64,000 bases of DNA from Lacibacter sp. H375 (GCF_037892425.1 NZ_JBBKTT010000001.1:1488001-1552000), one strand, 5' to 3'; counted from the stretch's first letter, positions 16,839 to 26,348 are shown. The notes: generated by a model from the sequence alone, not told the origin. Translations and numbers: made by a program.

Positions 16839-18347
16839 TCACTGGTTGAAACGGATAATGTCTTCTACATATGTTCGATCGTTGCTGAGCCTTGGCACTT
16901 TGTGCTGCCCACCCATTTTTCCTTTGCTTTGCAGCCAACGATGGAAGGTTCCTTTTGGAACAGGTTGTACAAATGGTAAACGGAGAGCAATATTTTTATG
17001 TCGCTTTGCCTCGTAATCGCTGTTGAGATTTTTCAACGCCGTATCAAGCTCATAAACAAAATCATTTAAGCCAACCGGATCTTTTTCAAACTCGATCAAC
17101 CATTCATGTGCACCATTATTTCCCTGGCTGAAATAAATAGGTGCAGCTGTGTATTCATTTACAATAGCACCTGTTTGCTCGCAGGCAATAGCAATGGCTT
17201 TATCAGTATTATCAACCATCAGCTCTTCACCAAAAGCATTGATGAAGTGCTTAATTCGTCCGCTTACTTTAATACGGAAGGGTTGTAATGATGTGAACTG
17301 AATCGTATCTCCAACAATATAACGCCACAAGCCACCATTGGTGCTAATGATCAACGCATAGTTTTTACCTAACTCCACTTTGCTTAACCCAATTGTGTTA
17401 GGGAACTGTTTGCCATATTCTTCAAGCGGCATGAACTCATAAAAAATTCCATGATCAGCAAATAACAACATGCCTTCTTCACCCGGATGATCCTGTGCTG
17501 CAAAGAAACCTTCACTGGCGTTGTACATTTCAAGATAATTGATCTGCTTGCCAATAAGCTGTTGAAACTGCTCACGGTAGGGAACAAAAGACACACCGCC
17601 ATGCATGAACAATTCTAACTCGGGCCATACTTCTGCAATGGTTTGTTTGCCCGTTAATTCTAAAATTCTGCGGAATAACACCATGTTCCAGGTGGGCACG
17701 CCGGAAATAGAAGTGACGTTTTCTTTAATGGTTGTTTCAGCAAGTTTTTCAATTTTGCTTTCCCATTCATCCATCAACAAAACACTCAAATCAGGCGTGC
17801 GTATCCAGTTGGTCCAGAAAGGAGCATTCTGCATCAGCACAGCACTTAAGTCGCCAAACTGTATCTCTTCATTAAGTGGATAAATATTATGGCTGCCGCC
17901 AATCACCAGGCTTTTGCCGGTTAAGAGATCAGATGAAGGGAAATTATTGTAGTAAAGTGTAAGCACATCTTTGCTAGCCTTGAAATGGCCATCTTTCATA
18001 CTCTCATCACTAACGGGAATAAACTTGCTCTTATCACTGGTGGTGCCGCTGCTTTTTGCAAACCAGGTAACAGGTGTTGGCCAAAGCACATTTTCTTCGC
18101 CTTTCATCATTCGTTCGATGTAAGCTTTTATATCATCGTACTCATGAACAGGAACTGTATTCTTGAATTCACGCAGGTTGAACAGTTTTGGAAAATTATA
18201 CTGGTGACCAAACTGTGTGTATTGAGCGGTGGTAACCAGGTCTTGCAATACTTCACGCTGAGCTGCCACCGGATTATTCATCCAGCTTTCTATCCTCCAC
18301 ATACGGAGGCGTGCAAGTCTTGATATTGCAGGGCTAAGCAGTCTCAT
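16839..18347 (-). CDS. GH3-family acyl-adenylate-forming enzyme
   Basis: 502 residues. All three ANL-superfamily motifs of GH3 proteins can be seen: the ATP loop AKSSGTTSDKSKFIPVS (about residues 108-124), the YNASEGFFAAQ motif (about 279-289), and GLWRYIVGDTIQF (about 333-345). Plant GH3 enzymes couple hormones such as auxin or jasmonate to amino acids; bacterial members are common in Bacteroidota but mostly uncharacterised. A TATCTTG box directly upstream puts the transcription start within a few bases of the ATG. It probably forms an operon with PhyH and perhaps fabG. Confidence 0.88.
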   Translation of the reverse strand: MRLLSPAISRLARLRMWRIESWMNNPVAAQREVLQDLVTTAQYTQFGHQYNFPKLFNLREFKNTVPVHEYDDIKAYIERMMKGEENVLWPTPVTWFAKSSGTTSDKSKFIPVSDESMKDGHFKASKDVLTLYYNNFPSSDLLTGKSLVIGGSHNIYPLNEEIQFGDLSAVLMQNAPFWTNWIRTPDLSVLLMDEWESKIEKLAETTIKENVTSISGVPTWNMVLFRRILELTGKQTIAEVWPELELFMHGGVSFVPYREQFQQLIGKQINYLEMYNASEGFFAAQDHPGEEGMLLFADHGIFYEFMPLEEYGKQFPNTIGLSKVELGKNYALIISTNGGLWRYIVGDTIQFTSLQPFRIKVSGRIKHFINAFGEELMVDNTDKAIAIACEQTGAIVNEYTAAPIYFSQGNNGAHEWLIEFEKDPVGLNDFVYELDTALKNLNSDYEAKRHKNIALRLPFVQPVPKGTFHRWLQSKGKMGGQHKVPRLSNDRTYVEDIIRFNQ

Positions 18348-18395
18348 GTTTCGGCAAGATAAAAAAAGTTAATCGACTTCCGCCACCTGAAATGG

Positions 18396-19172
18396 TTAAT
18401 CAGCTTGTGAACTGTTAGCGGCTTCTTCATGCAAATAATCTTTCCGCTTCAGTTCAAAATTGCGACCCAGGTATAAACGACGCACCTGTTCATCTTCGGC
18501 CAGCTCTTCAGCAGTACCGTGTTTAAATATTTTTCCTTCAATCAACAGGTAGGCACGGTCGCAGATCGATAAGGTTTCGGTTACGTTATGATCGGTGATA
18601 AGGATACCGATATTGCGGAATTTCAGTTTAGCAACAATAGCCTGAATGTCTTCAACAGCAATCGGGTCAACACCGGCAAACGGTTCATCCAATAAAATAA
18701 ACTTGGGATCAACGGCTAAAGCACGGGCAATTTCAGTACGCCTGCGTTCGCCACCGCTCAATGAATCGCCTTTGTTCTTACGAACATGATGCAAACGAAA
18801 CTCGCTCAACAGATCTTCCAGTTTTTCACGTTGTTCCTCTTTACTCAGCTTTGTCATCTCCAACACAGCCGCAATATTCTCTTCCACCGACAGCTTACGA
18901 AACACACTTGCTTCCTGTGGCAGGTAACCAATGCCCAATTGTGCCCGTTTATACATGGCCATATTGGTAATGTTTTCATCGTTGAGAAACACTTCACCTT
19001 CATCCGGCTTCACAAATCCAACCACCATGTAAAATGTGGTGGTTTTACCGGCACCATTTGGCCCCAGCAAACCAACAATTTCGCCCTGCTTTACTTCAAT
19101 ACTCACCTTATTGGCAACAGTGCGGGTGCGGTAACGCTTAACAAGCTCAGATGTATGTATGGTTAAACTCAA
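18396..19172 (-). CDS. lptB: LPS export ABC transporter ATP-binding protein
   Basis: About 258 residues. Walker A is [16 protein letters not shown], the signature is [16 protein letters not shown], Walker B is [20 protein letters not shown] and the switch His is in [21 protein letters not shown]. This combination is diagnostic for LptB, which powers lipopolysaccharide extraction from the inner membrane. The start is uncertain: the family match begins near TTG at 19172 ([18 protein letters not shown]), and a promoter-like TATTTTCG lies just upstream of it. In-frame ATGs at 19205 and 19229 would add residues without family support. Confidence 0.93.
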   Translation of the reverse strand: MSLTIHTSELVKRYRTRTVANKVSIEVKQGEIVGLLGPNGAGKTTTFYMVVGFVKPDEGEVFLNDENITNMAMYKRAQLGIGYLPQEASVFRKLSVEENIAAVLEMTKLSKEEQREKLEDLLSEFRLHHVRKNKGDSLSGGERRRTEIARALAVDPKFILLDEPFAGVDPIAVEDIQAIVAKLKFRNIGILITDHNVTETLSICDRAYLLIEGKIFKHGTAEELAEDEQVRRLYLGRNFELKRKDYLHEEAANSSQAD

Positions 19173-19265
19173 AACAAAAAAATTGTAGTTGCGAAAATAC
19201 CGCATTCCCGTTAATAGCCACCCTTTCATTCCCTTTTAAAATGTGAAAGTAACAGTGAAACATTG

Positions 19266-19297
19266 TTTGATTAAGAACCGCCCCTGTTATATGTTTG
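19266..19297 (+). promoter_or_regulatory. Promoter of metF: TTTG, 20 bases, TATGTTTG
   Basis: TTTG at 19266-19269 and TATGTTTG at 19290-19297 are exact matches to both Bacteroidota promoter elements, at the expected spacing. The predicted start is near 19302, which leaves an unusually long leader of about 140 bases before metF. Confidence 0.75.
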
Positions 19298-19360
19298 CAG
19301 GAAGTTTTTTTGATACCGGCTTTTGTTCTTTGTTGCATCGTTCCTTGCGTCGCAATCCCT

Positions 19361-19380
19361 GCCCGTCCGGTCAGGCGGGC
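19361..19380 (+). repeat. GC-rich stem-loop in the metF leader
   Basis: GCCCG (19361-19365) pairs with CGGGC (19376-19380) around TCCGGTCAGG; an alternative CCTG/CAGG pairing is possible. Three T follow. It could be a weak terminator or an intergenic GC-rich repeat. It is far more GC-rich than its surroundings. Confidence 0.4.
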
Positions 19381-19443
19381 TTTAATCGTCAATGCAGACA
19401 TTGAGCATAAAACAGCAGTAGCCAAAACAAACAGAACAAGCAA

Positions 19444-20397
19444 ATGAAAGTAACCGAGCATATTGCACAGGCAAAAGATACATTAGTGTCGTTTGAAATT
19501 CTTCCGCCACTGAAAGGAAAGACCATCAATTCCATCTTCGATCATCTTGATCCGTTGATGGAGTTTAAACCATCTTGGATCAATGTTACCTATCACCGTG
19601 CTGAGCAGGTGTTTAAAAAGAAACCCGATGGTACGTTTGAAAAAGTGGAAGTACGCAAACGTCCCGGAACTGTTGGTATTTGTGCAGCATTGCAGAATCA
19701 CTATAACATTGATGCGGTGCCGCATCTTATTTGCGGCGGTTTCTCCAAACGTGAAACTGAAGATGCATTGATCGATCTCAACTTTATTGGTGTACAGAAT
19801 GTATTGGTGCTTCGTGGTGATGCAGCGAAGAACGAAACCTTTTTTGAACCTCATCCCGAGGGCAACCGTTTAGCAATTGATCTGTTGAAACAAGCCATTA
19901 ATCTCAATCATGGTATTTATCTTGAAGAAGATATCCGTGACGGTTTCCGCACAGATTTTTGTGCAGGCGTAGCCGGCTATCCTGAAAAGCATTTTGAAAC
20001 ACCTAACCAGGAAATTGAAATGCAACGGCTAAAAGATAAAGTGGATGCAGGCGCCGAATATATCATGACGCAGATGTTCTTCGACAACAGCAAATTCTTT
20101 GCATTTGTAAAACAATGCCGTGAAATTGGAATTGAAGTGCCCATCATTCCCGGATTAAAACCATTAACAAGTAAAAAACAACTTTCAGTTATACCTCGCA
20201 CGTTCCATGTTGATATACCAACAGAACTCAGTAATGAAATAATGCGTGCTAAAACCGATGAAGATTGTAAGAAAGTTGGAACGGAATGGCTTATTCAACA
20301 ATCAAAAGAACTGAAAGAGTTTGGTGTACCGGTATTACACTATTATACACTCGGCAGCCCTAAAGTGATTTATAATGTGGTGAAGAATGTGATGTAA
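19444..20397 (+). CDS. metF: Methylenetetrahydrofolate reductase
   Basis: 317 residues, TIM-barrel flavoprotein of the MetF family. It reduces 5,10-methylene-THF to 5-methyl-THF, the methyl donor for methionine synthesis. Seen are SFEILPPLKGKTINSIF near residue 17 with the catalytic Glu, WINVTYHR (about 46-53), HLICGGFSKRETEDALIDL (about 94-112), NVLVLRGDAA and DAGAEYIMTQMFFDN. Bacteroidota MetF proteins commonly match this length. It has a strong promoter and a long leader and is followed by a strong terminator. Confidence 0.96.
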   Translation: MKVTEHIAQAKDTLVSFEILPPLKGKTINSIFDHLDPLMEFKPSWINVTYHRAEQVFKKKPDGTFEKVEVRKRPGTVGICAALQNHYNIDAVPHLICGGFSKRETEDALIDLNFIGVQNVLVLRGDAAKNETFFEPHPEGNRLAIDLLKQAINLNHGIYLEEDIRDGFRTDFCAGVAGYPEKHFETPNQEIEMQRLKDKVDAGAEYIMTQMFFDNSKFFAFVKQCREIGIEVPIIPGLKPLTSKKQLSVIPRTFHVDIPTELSNEIMRAKTDEDCKKVGTEWLIQQSKELKEFGVPVLHYYTLGSPKVIYNVVKNVM

Positions 20398-20414
20398 ACA
20401 ATGAATAGAAATAA

Positions 20415-20452
20415 TAAAAAAGAGGCGGTTGATTTCAACCGCCTCTTTTTTA
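20415..20452. terminator. Bidirectional terminator between metF and the prolyl isomerase gene
   Basis: AAGAGGCGGTTGA and TCAACCGCCTCTT make a near-perfect stem with A and T runs on both sides, so it can stop the two convergent genes. Confidence 0.9.
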
Positions 20453-20465
20453 TTGACCACTAAAC

Positions 20466-22382
20466 TTATTTCACCATACTCTTCACCAGTGCTTCATTCA
20501 CCTTCACCGGGTATTTCTTTTTGAGTTGATTGATCCATTTCTCTTCCATGTCCAATTGGTAATCGTTAATCACCAAACCCTTTGCTTCTTCATAACTACG
20601 TTGGTCTTTGCTGTCATATACTTTGAGAATATAGCAGAAAGAAGAAGAACCATCATTAGGATTTGTAACAACAGGTGTGTATTGTCCAACAGTAAATTTC
20701 GTTCCTTCTGCAACAGGTAATTGATTCAATTCAAAACGACTGCTGTCTGCTAATGCAGTTCCACCTAATGCATCCATGTGTTCTTTCCATTTCAATGGTT
20801 CTTTCTTCATCATTTCCAGTGCACGGTTGGCAACAGCGGTATCAGCACAATTGAATACAATAGCATTTACACTTGGTTGCCAGATATATTTTTGTTTGTT
20901 ACGGTTGTAAAATGCAAGAAGACCAGTACTGTCGGCAGGTGCCACACTCCATATTTTACGTTCCATAATTTCAAACAACATACTTCCTTCACGAAACTCT
21001 TTAATCTGGAAACCAACTTCTTCATTTGTTGTTTCAAGACGATCCTTGTAATACTGTTCTGCAGTAGAATACACGAATTGCTTCATCAACTCTTTGTAAT
21101 CGGTTTGCTTAGGTGTATAGTTAGCCGTTTGCAGACTTCTTACATACTTTAACCAATCAGTAGCCGAAGTTACCTTTGTGCCTAATTGAAACAGAGGTTT
21201 TTGCTGGTTTGCTTTATAGATTGCTGCATAGTTCTTTGCTTTCAACACGGTATCGGTAATGATCCACAACTCTTTTTCATTGTAAGGAAGAGTTTTATAG
21301 TTACTGCTTTTGAGTATTTGTTCTTTTTGTTTGGCAATGGCAACATTAATGCGGGCATCTGTATTTACTTTCTCATTAAACTCCTGCATAATCGCAGGAT
21401 CATTTTTATCTGTAACCAGTGGTTTTAATTCCAAACGTTTGATGATGTGGAAACCGGAAGCGGTTTGTACTGGCATGCTGATATCACCATTGCTTTTCAA
21501 ACCAAAAGCAGCATTGCTGAAGGCTACATCATACTTCGTAAATCCGAACTCGGGTAGCTCACCTCCATTTTGAAAGGTTAGTTTATCATCGCTATAAGTT
21601 TGCGCCAGTTTATCAAAAGCATCACCCTTTTTGGCTAAACCATAAACCATTTCTGCTTTCGTACGTGCAGCAGCAATTTCTTCCTGCGATGCATTGGCAG
21701 GAATAGCAATAAGAATTTGTGCAGCTTTCATTTTACCGGGCGATGGACGTTTTGCCATTACCTTAAAAATATGGTAACCACTTTTTCCTGCTACAGGTTT
21801 TGAATAACTGCCCGGAGCTGTTGCATAGATTGCATTCTCCAGATCATAAGGCAGTGAGAACACGCTTACATAACCAATATAACCATCGGTTGACTTTACG
21901 TAATCGTTAGTTGAGTATGTTTTTGAAGTGGCTGAAAAATCTGCACCTGTTTGCAATTGAGCATACGCTTTATCGATAGCAGCTTTTGCTTTTACAGTAT
22001 CGTTATCATATCCAACAAACACATGTGCTACTTCAAGTTCTGAAGCACTCCGTTCAATGGCTTCATTCACCAATTCTTTATTACTGCCCTGGTTGCGCAT
22101 GTATTGATCAATGATCTGTGCACGAAAAGCAGCAATATCATTCTGGATGTTTGGCAGGGTGTCAAGCTTCGCATCTTTTGCTGACTGTACTTTCAGTTTA
22201 AAACGAACAAAGAGGTCAAGATACTCACGAATAGATTTTTCATCGGTAGCGCCATTGTTGTTTTTAGAAAATGCACGCCAGAATTCTTTCTTGTCAACTT
22301 TGTTAGCGCCGTAGGTAAAAAGAGTTTGAGCCTGGCTGCCGGTAGATGCAACCATCAAAAGAAAAAATAGAATGTTACGCAT
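20466..22382 (-). CDS. Periplasmic peptidylprolyl isomerase, SurA/PpiC type
   Basis: 638 residues. A signal peptide (ILFFLLMVASTGSQAQ) is followed by a SurA-like N-terminal region and two parvulin domains: about residues 110-212, ending SGYHIFKVMAKRP, and about 215-312, with GGELPEFGFTKYDVAF and SGFHIIKRLEL. A long C-terminal region follows (about 325 residues) that I do not recognise. Such proteins help outer-membrane proteins fold. It starts 9 bases after the TlpA-like gene and must share its transcript. The double parvulin arrangement parallels SurA. Confidence 0.9.
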   Translation of the reverse strand: MRNILFFLLMVASTGSQAQTLFTYGANKVDKKEFWRAFSKNNNGATDEKSIREYLDLFVRFKLKVQSAKDAKLDTLPNIQNDIAAFRAQIIDQYMRNQGSNKELVNEAIERSASELEVAHVFVGYDNDTVKAKAAIDKAYAQLQTGADFSATSKTYSTNDYVKSTDGYIGYVSVFSLPYDLENAIYATAPGSYSKPVAGKSGYHIFKVMAKRPSPGKMKAAQILIAIPANASQEEIAAARTKAEMVYGLAKKGDAFDKLAQTYSDDKLTFQNGGELPEFGFTKYDVAFSNAAFGLKSNGDISMPVQTASGFHIIKRLELKPLVTDKNDPAIMQEFNEKVNTDARINVAIAKQKEQILKSSNYKTLPYNEKELWIITDTVLKAKNYAAIYKANQQKPLFQLGTKVTSATDWLKYVRSLQTANYTPKQTDYKELMKQFVYSTAEQYYKDRLETTNEEVGFQIKEFREGSMLFEIMERKIWSVAPADSTGLLAFYNRNKQKYIWQPSVNAIVFNCADTAVANRALEMMKKEPLKWKEHMDALGGTALADSSRFELNQLPVAEGTKFTVGQYTPVVTNPNDGSSSFCYILKVYDSKDQRSYEEAKGLVINDYQLDMEEKWINQLKKKYPVKVNEALVKSMVK

Positions 22383-22391
22383 AAGCTTTGG

Positions 22392-23855
22392 TTATGGATG
22401 TTTGGACGTTTGGTTGTTTTTTTTAAACTGCAGGAGTTCATCAACCTGCTCAGGATTTATTTTTTTAGCAACGATCCGTTTCTGTTCGTCAAGCAAATAT
22501 ATTGTGGGCGTTTGAAAAACATCATATGCTTGTCGAAAACCGGGCTTTTGAGCCGCTTGTTCTGATTTGCGCATTTGGGTCGACTGGTACAAATGCACCC
22601 AATCACTCAACTTTTGTGTACGTATGTATTCGGTCCAGCGTTGCTGCATTTCTTTTGCTTTTACTTCATCATCACCAGAGCCATCACTTAACACGCCAAC
22701 TATTTTCACGCCTTGCTTTTTCCAACTGGCCCTGTAAAGACTATCAACTTTTGGCACCTGTTCTTTACAATGACCACAATCTGGATCCCAAAAAATAACT
22801 ACCGTGTAAGGAGATTTGATGGAATACAAATTCACCTTCCGGTTAAGTGTATCTAACAAATTCAATTCAGCAGCAGGCTCGCCAACAATATTTCCGTAAA
22901 GATTATAAGCCCGGTTGAAAACAAGATCACGGTCTTTTTTATCAAGCCAATCGACCTGGTTTGTGATATAGTACTTTTCAAATAGATGAAGGAACACCAC
23001 ATCAAGCCCCATATACTTCGGGTTCATATACTCGTTGGTAAAACGATTAATGAAATAACGGAACATGGTTTTGTTAGTACGGCTGTATAAAATGAATTTA
23101 TCAAGCTCAAGTTTTAAGCTATCCGGATCACGGATGACTGCCGTTTCCATGTAGCGGTTAAGACGTTGCTCAAACATGGGCGTACGTAGCAGGCGCTCAT
23201 CAGCAAAAGAAATGTTTGGCCAGAATTGTTGTTTGTAGTGATAGAAAGCATTGATGCTGTCTTGCCTGTTTTTCCCTTTCGGTGCAGTATAAACCGGTTC
23301 TTTCAATAAGCGAAACAACAGCGCCAGGTAAGCATCTGGCTGAGCATTTACAAAACTATCCCGCCATTGCTGTGCTTTTATATTGGCTTCGTTCATGCTT
23401 TGCTGAATGGAAGCGCTGTCCTGTTTTGTTTTTGCTGTTGCAAGCTTGCTTTGCAGTTGCGGGAAATTGCTGTAATAAAAAGCGCATGCTTCTTTATACG
23501 CTTTGAGATGATTGTTTTCATGAGAACCAGTAATAGATGTAAGCGTGAAGTTTGCACTATCGATTCCAACTGTAAACTCCTGCTCTTTATCAACAATGAT
23601 ATCGATGAATGTTTTTTTCTGCGGGTCAACAATAATGTACAAGCCGCCTTTTAGCTTTTCAGCACCTGTAAAAACGGCTTTCCCGTTTGGTTGAAGAATG
23701 GCTGAATCCTGTACATACTTCTGGTTACCGAAATAATAACCGAGGTAGAGGTGACCATTGGCAACCGGTTTATAATCGACAGTTATGCGAAAGCCTTGAG
23801 CCTTTGCAAATCCGCAACAGATAAGAATAGTCAGAAATAAGCTCGTCTTCTTCAT
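22392..23855 (-). CDS. TlpA-like thioredoxin-domain protein with DUF5106-like N-terminal part
   Basis: 487 residues. A signal peptide (TSLFLTILICCGFAKAQ) leads into a beta-rich DUF4369-like segment, an alpha-helical DUF5106-type region (about residues 120-330) and a C-terminal thioredoxin fold with the active site WDPDCGHCKEQVP (about residues 356-368) and the cis-Pro segment QTPTIYLLDE. It probably reduces disulfides in the periplasm. A TAACTTTA box upstream is the likely promoter. Its partner is the prolyl isomerase just downstream, so both may serve envelope protein folding. Confidence 0.9.
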   Translation of the reverse strand: MKKTSLFLTILICCGFAKAQGFRITVDYKPVANGHLYLGYYFGNQKYVQDSAILQPNGKAVFTGAEKLKGGLYIIVDPQKKTFIDIIVDKEQEFTVGIDSANFTLTSITGSHENNHLKAYKEACAFYYSNFPQLQSKLATAKTKQDSASIQQSMNEANIKAQQWRDSFVNAQPDAYLALLFRLLKEPVYTAPKGKNRQDSINAFYHYKQQFWPNISFADERLLRTPMFEQRLNRYMETAVIRDPDSLKLELDKFILYSRTNKTMFRYFINRFTNEYMNPKYMGLDVVFLHLFEKYYITNQVDWLDKKDRDLVFNRAYNLYGNIVGEPAAELNLLDTLNRKVNLYSIKSPYTVVIFWDPDCGHCKEQVPKVDSLYRASWKKQGVKIVGVLSDGSGDDEVKAKEMQQRWTEYIRTQKLSDWVHLYQSTQMRKSEQAAQKPGFRQAYDVFQTPTIYLLDEQKRIVAKKINPEQVDELLQFKKNNQTSKHP

Positions 23856-23925
23856 AGTGGAATAGGCGTAAAGTTAATTCAAAAGCTTTCTGTAGCTGTT
23901 AACGATTTGCAAAGTGGTTGATTGT

Positions 23926-23933
23926 TACCTTTG
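23926..23933 (+). promoter_or_regulatory. Promoter -7 box TACCTTTG of rlmD
   Basis: Exact TAnnTTTG match ending five bases before the GTG start codon at 23938, so the transcript is predicted to begin at or next to that codon. TTTG at 23906-23909 is a possible -33 element with a short 16-base spacer. Confidence 0.65.
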
Positions 23934-23937
23934 CGCC

Positions 23938-25404
23938 GTGAGAAAAAAACATAAAATAAGGATACTTGAACAGGTAAAGGTGGACGATTATGCTGCCGAG
24001 GGGAAATCAATTGCCCGTGTTGACGGCAAAGTGGTATTTATTGAAGGGGCTGTACCCGGCGATGTGGTAAACGTTCAGCTCGGGAAAAGCAAAAAAGACT
24101 GGGCGGAAGGGAAAGCAGTTCACTTTCATGAATATTCTCCCGAACGCACCACACCGTTTTGTGATCATTTCGGTTTGTGTGGTGGTTGTAAATGGCAGAT
24201 GTTGCCTTATGAAAAGCAGCTGGAGTACAAGCAAAGAGAAGTAGAACAAAATCTAAAACGCATCGGCCGTATTGAGTTGCCTGAACTGTTGCCCATTGTT
24301 GGTGCAAAGCAGACAAAATACTACCGCAACAAACTCGAATATACGTTCAGCAACAAACGCTATCTCACACGTGAGGAATTATTGAAAAGAGATGAGGTAA
24401 GAGCTAAGGAAGCACAAACAAACCCAGCATCTGATGAAACCGAAGCGGCGCCGCCACCTGCAGATGTTGCTTTGGGCTTTCACGTTCCCAAAATTTTCGA
24501 TAAGGTTATTGATATACATACCTGCTACCTGCAGCAGGAACCCAACAATGCCATCCGCAATTTTGTAAGAGAATTTGCAAAGAAACATGGCTTTTCGTTT
24601 TATGATATCAAAGCACATGAAGGCTGGTTGCGTACCATGATCTTTCGGATGACAACCACAGGTGAAGTGATGGTGAACATCACCTTTGGTTACGACGATG
24701 TACCTAACCGTGAGTTATTGTTCAATGCAATGCTGGCAGAGTTCCCGGAGATCACAACCCTGCTTTATACCATCAATCCTAAATGGAACGATAGTATTTA
24801 CGATCTGCAGCCCGAAACCTTTTTTGGCAGCGGTTATGTAAGTGAAAAGCTGGAAGAATTTGTGTTCAAGATCGGTCCTAAATCATTCTTTCAAACAAAT
24901 ACCAAGCAAGGCGAAGAGTTATACAAAATAACAAGAGAGTTTGCCAAGCTAACAGGCAACGAAACCCTGTATGATCTGTATTGCGGTACCGGTAGCATTG
25001 GTATCTTTTGCAGCCAAGGTGCTAAGAAGATCATTGGTGTAGAAGCAGTTGCCGAAGCCATTGAAGATGCAAAGTTGAATGCACAGGCGAATGGCTTAAC
25101 CAACACATCGTTTTATGCAGGCGATGTAATTGATATTTGTAACGATGAGTTTTTCGCAGCACATGGCCGGCCGGATGTGATCATTACCGATCCGCCACGT
25201 GTGGGTATGCACGAGAAACTCGTGAAGAAGCTTCTGGAAATTGAAGCGCCACGTATTGTATATGTAAGCTGCAATCCTGCAACACAGGCAAGAGATCTGC
25301 AATTGCTGAATGAGAAATATGTGGTAGAGCAGCTGCAGCCGGTAGATATGTTTCCGCATACGCACCATATTGAAAATGTGGCAGCATTGGTGTTGAGAAA
25401 GTAA
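23938..25404 (+). CDS. rlmD: 23S rRNA (uracil-5-)-methyltransferase, RlmD type
   Basis: 488 residues from GTG 23938. An N-terminal TRAM domain (about residues 5-62) is followed by the iron-sulfur cysteines Cys75, Cys81 and Cys84 (PFCDHFGLCGGCKWQ). The SAM-binding methyltransferase core has LYDLYCGTGSIGIFC, then DPPRVGMHEKLV, and the catalytic Cys in YVSCNPATQARDL. The family makes 5-methyluridine in 23S rRNA (RlmD/RumA), but the RlmCD subgroup is hard to tell apart by eye. A polar insertion with an alanine/proline run lies near residues 155-175. GTG at 23914 is upstream of the promoter and so not the start. Confidence 0.92.
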   Translation: MRKKHKIRILEQVKVDDYAAEGKSIARVDGKVVFIEGAVPGDVVNVQLGKSKKDWAEGKAVHFHEYSPERTTPFCDHFGLCGGCKWQMLPYEKQLEYKQREVEQNLKRIGRIELPELLPIVGAKQTKYYRNKLEYTFSNKRYLTREELLKRDEVRAKEAQTNPASDETEAAPPPADVALGFHVPKIFDKVIDIHTCYLQQEPNNAIRNFVREFAKKHGFSFYDIKAHEGWLRTMIFRMTTTGEVMVNITFGYDDVPNRELLFNAMLAEFPEITTLLYTINPKWNDSIYDLQPETFFGSGYVSEKLEEFVFKIGPKSFFQTNTKQGEELYKITREFAKLTGNETLYDLYCGTGSIGIFCSQGAKKIIGVEAVAEAIEDAKLNAQANGLTNTSFYAGDVIDICNDEFFAAHGRPDVIITDPPRVGMHEKLVKKLLEIEAPRIVYVSCNPATQARDLQLLNEKYVVEQLQPVDMFPHTHHIENVAALVLRK

Positions 25405-25439
25405 ACAGGGGTTTAACGTTTTAAAGAAAGATGTTTATC

Positions 25440-25462
25440 TCGGGATTGCCCCACAATCCCGA
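25440..25462 (+). terminator. Hairpin after rlmD without a T-tract
   Basis: TCGGGATTG and CAATCCCGA form a perfect 9-bp stem with a CCCCA loop. No T-tract follows, so it may be a weak terminator or a 3-prime stabilising hairpin. The GTG of the rhomboid gene is 33 bases further on. Confidence 0.5.
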
Positions 25463-25494
25463 AATTTGTGCTTCATCATTCAAATTAAGTTGTA

Positions 25495-26334
25495 GTGAGT
25501 TATCAGCAAATACGCCCCGGTGGTTTTAATGTGTTACCACCGGTAATCAAAAATCTTATTATCATAAACGGGTTAGTACTGCTGGCGCAATATACAAGTG
25601 GCGCATGGGGCAGTGAAAAAGCGCTCACAGATTTCTTTGCTTTGCATAGTGTGCAATCCGATCTGTTTAAGCCTCACCAGCTCATCACCCACGTTTTCAT
25701 GCACGGTGATTTCTTCCACTTCCTGTTTAACATGTTTGCGTTGTGGATGTTTGGTAATATGCTGGAGAATTTATGGGGCTCTAAACGTTTTCTCATTTTT
25801 TATATTCTGTGTGGCTTAGGTGCAGCGGTTATTCATCTTGGTTGGTTGTTTTATGAAATGCAGCCATTGATGCGTGATCTTGCCTCTTTTCAATCCTCAC
25901 CATCGCCATCAGGCTTTATGAGTTTCTTTGATCAAAATGGCCTTACAAGAGTTTTCGACCGGCAACAATTGCAGGCGTTTGCAGATATCTGGTCTAATGA
26001 TCTTACCAACCAGGCATATGTTGATCAAAGTATTGTATATGCACAGCAGGGAGCTGATGTAATGTTGAACACGCCAACTGTTGGTGCTTCAGGGGCAGTA
26101 TTCGGTTGCTTAGCTGCTTTTGGTTACCTCTTCCCAAACACTCTCATTTATATTTATTTTTTCTTCCCCATAAAAGCAAAATGGTTTGTGATTTTGTATG
26201 CTGCTGCCGAACTTTGGATGGGCGTTCGTAACAGTGGCGGAAGCGTGGCGCACTTTGCACATCTTGGCGGTGCATTAATTGGCTTTCTATTAGTGTGGTA
26301 CTGGAACAAAAATAATCGCCGTACGTTTTATTGA
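25495..26334 (+). CDS. Rhomboid family intramembrane serine protease
   Basis: 279 residues with at least six predicted membrane helices. The catalytic Ser is in VGASGAVFGCLAAFGYLFP and the catalytic His in VAHFAHLGGALIGF; HVFMHGDFFHFLFNMFALWMFG is the conserved first-loop region. Rhomboids cleave substrate membrane segments. The start is a GTG; no better start is seen. An extra loop of about 65 residues (PLMRDLASFQSSPSPSGFM and onward) separates helices. The second rhomboid gene follows after 14 bases. Confidence 0.92.
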   Translation: MSYQQIRPGGFNVLPPVIKNLIIINGLVLLAQYTSGAWGSEKALTDFFALHSVQSDLFKPHQLITHVFMHGDFFHFLFNMFALWMFGNMLENLWGSKRFLIFYILCGLGAAVIHLGWLFYEMQPLMRDLASFQSSPSPSGFMSFFDQNGLTRVFDRQQLQAFADIWSNDLTNQAYVDQSIVYAQQGADVMLNTPTVGASGAVFGCLAAFGYLFPNTLIYIYFFFPIKAKWFVILYAAAELWMGVRNSGGSVAHFAHLGGALIGFLLVWYWNKNNRRTFY

Positions 26335-26348
26335 TAAATGATTGAAGT

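Noticed and set aside
19302-19443. SAM riboswitch in the metF leader
   Set aside because: None of the conserved core segments of known SAM riboswitches could be recognised.
23914-23937. Upstream GTG start for rlmD
   Set aside because: It lies upstream of and inside the promoter box, and the added residues have no family match.
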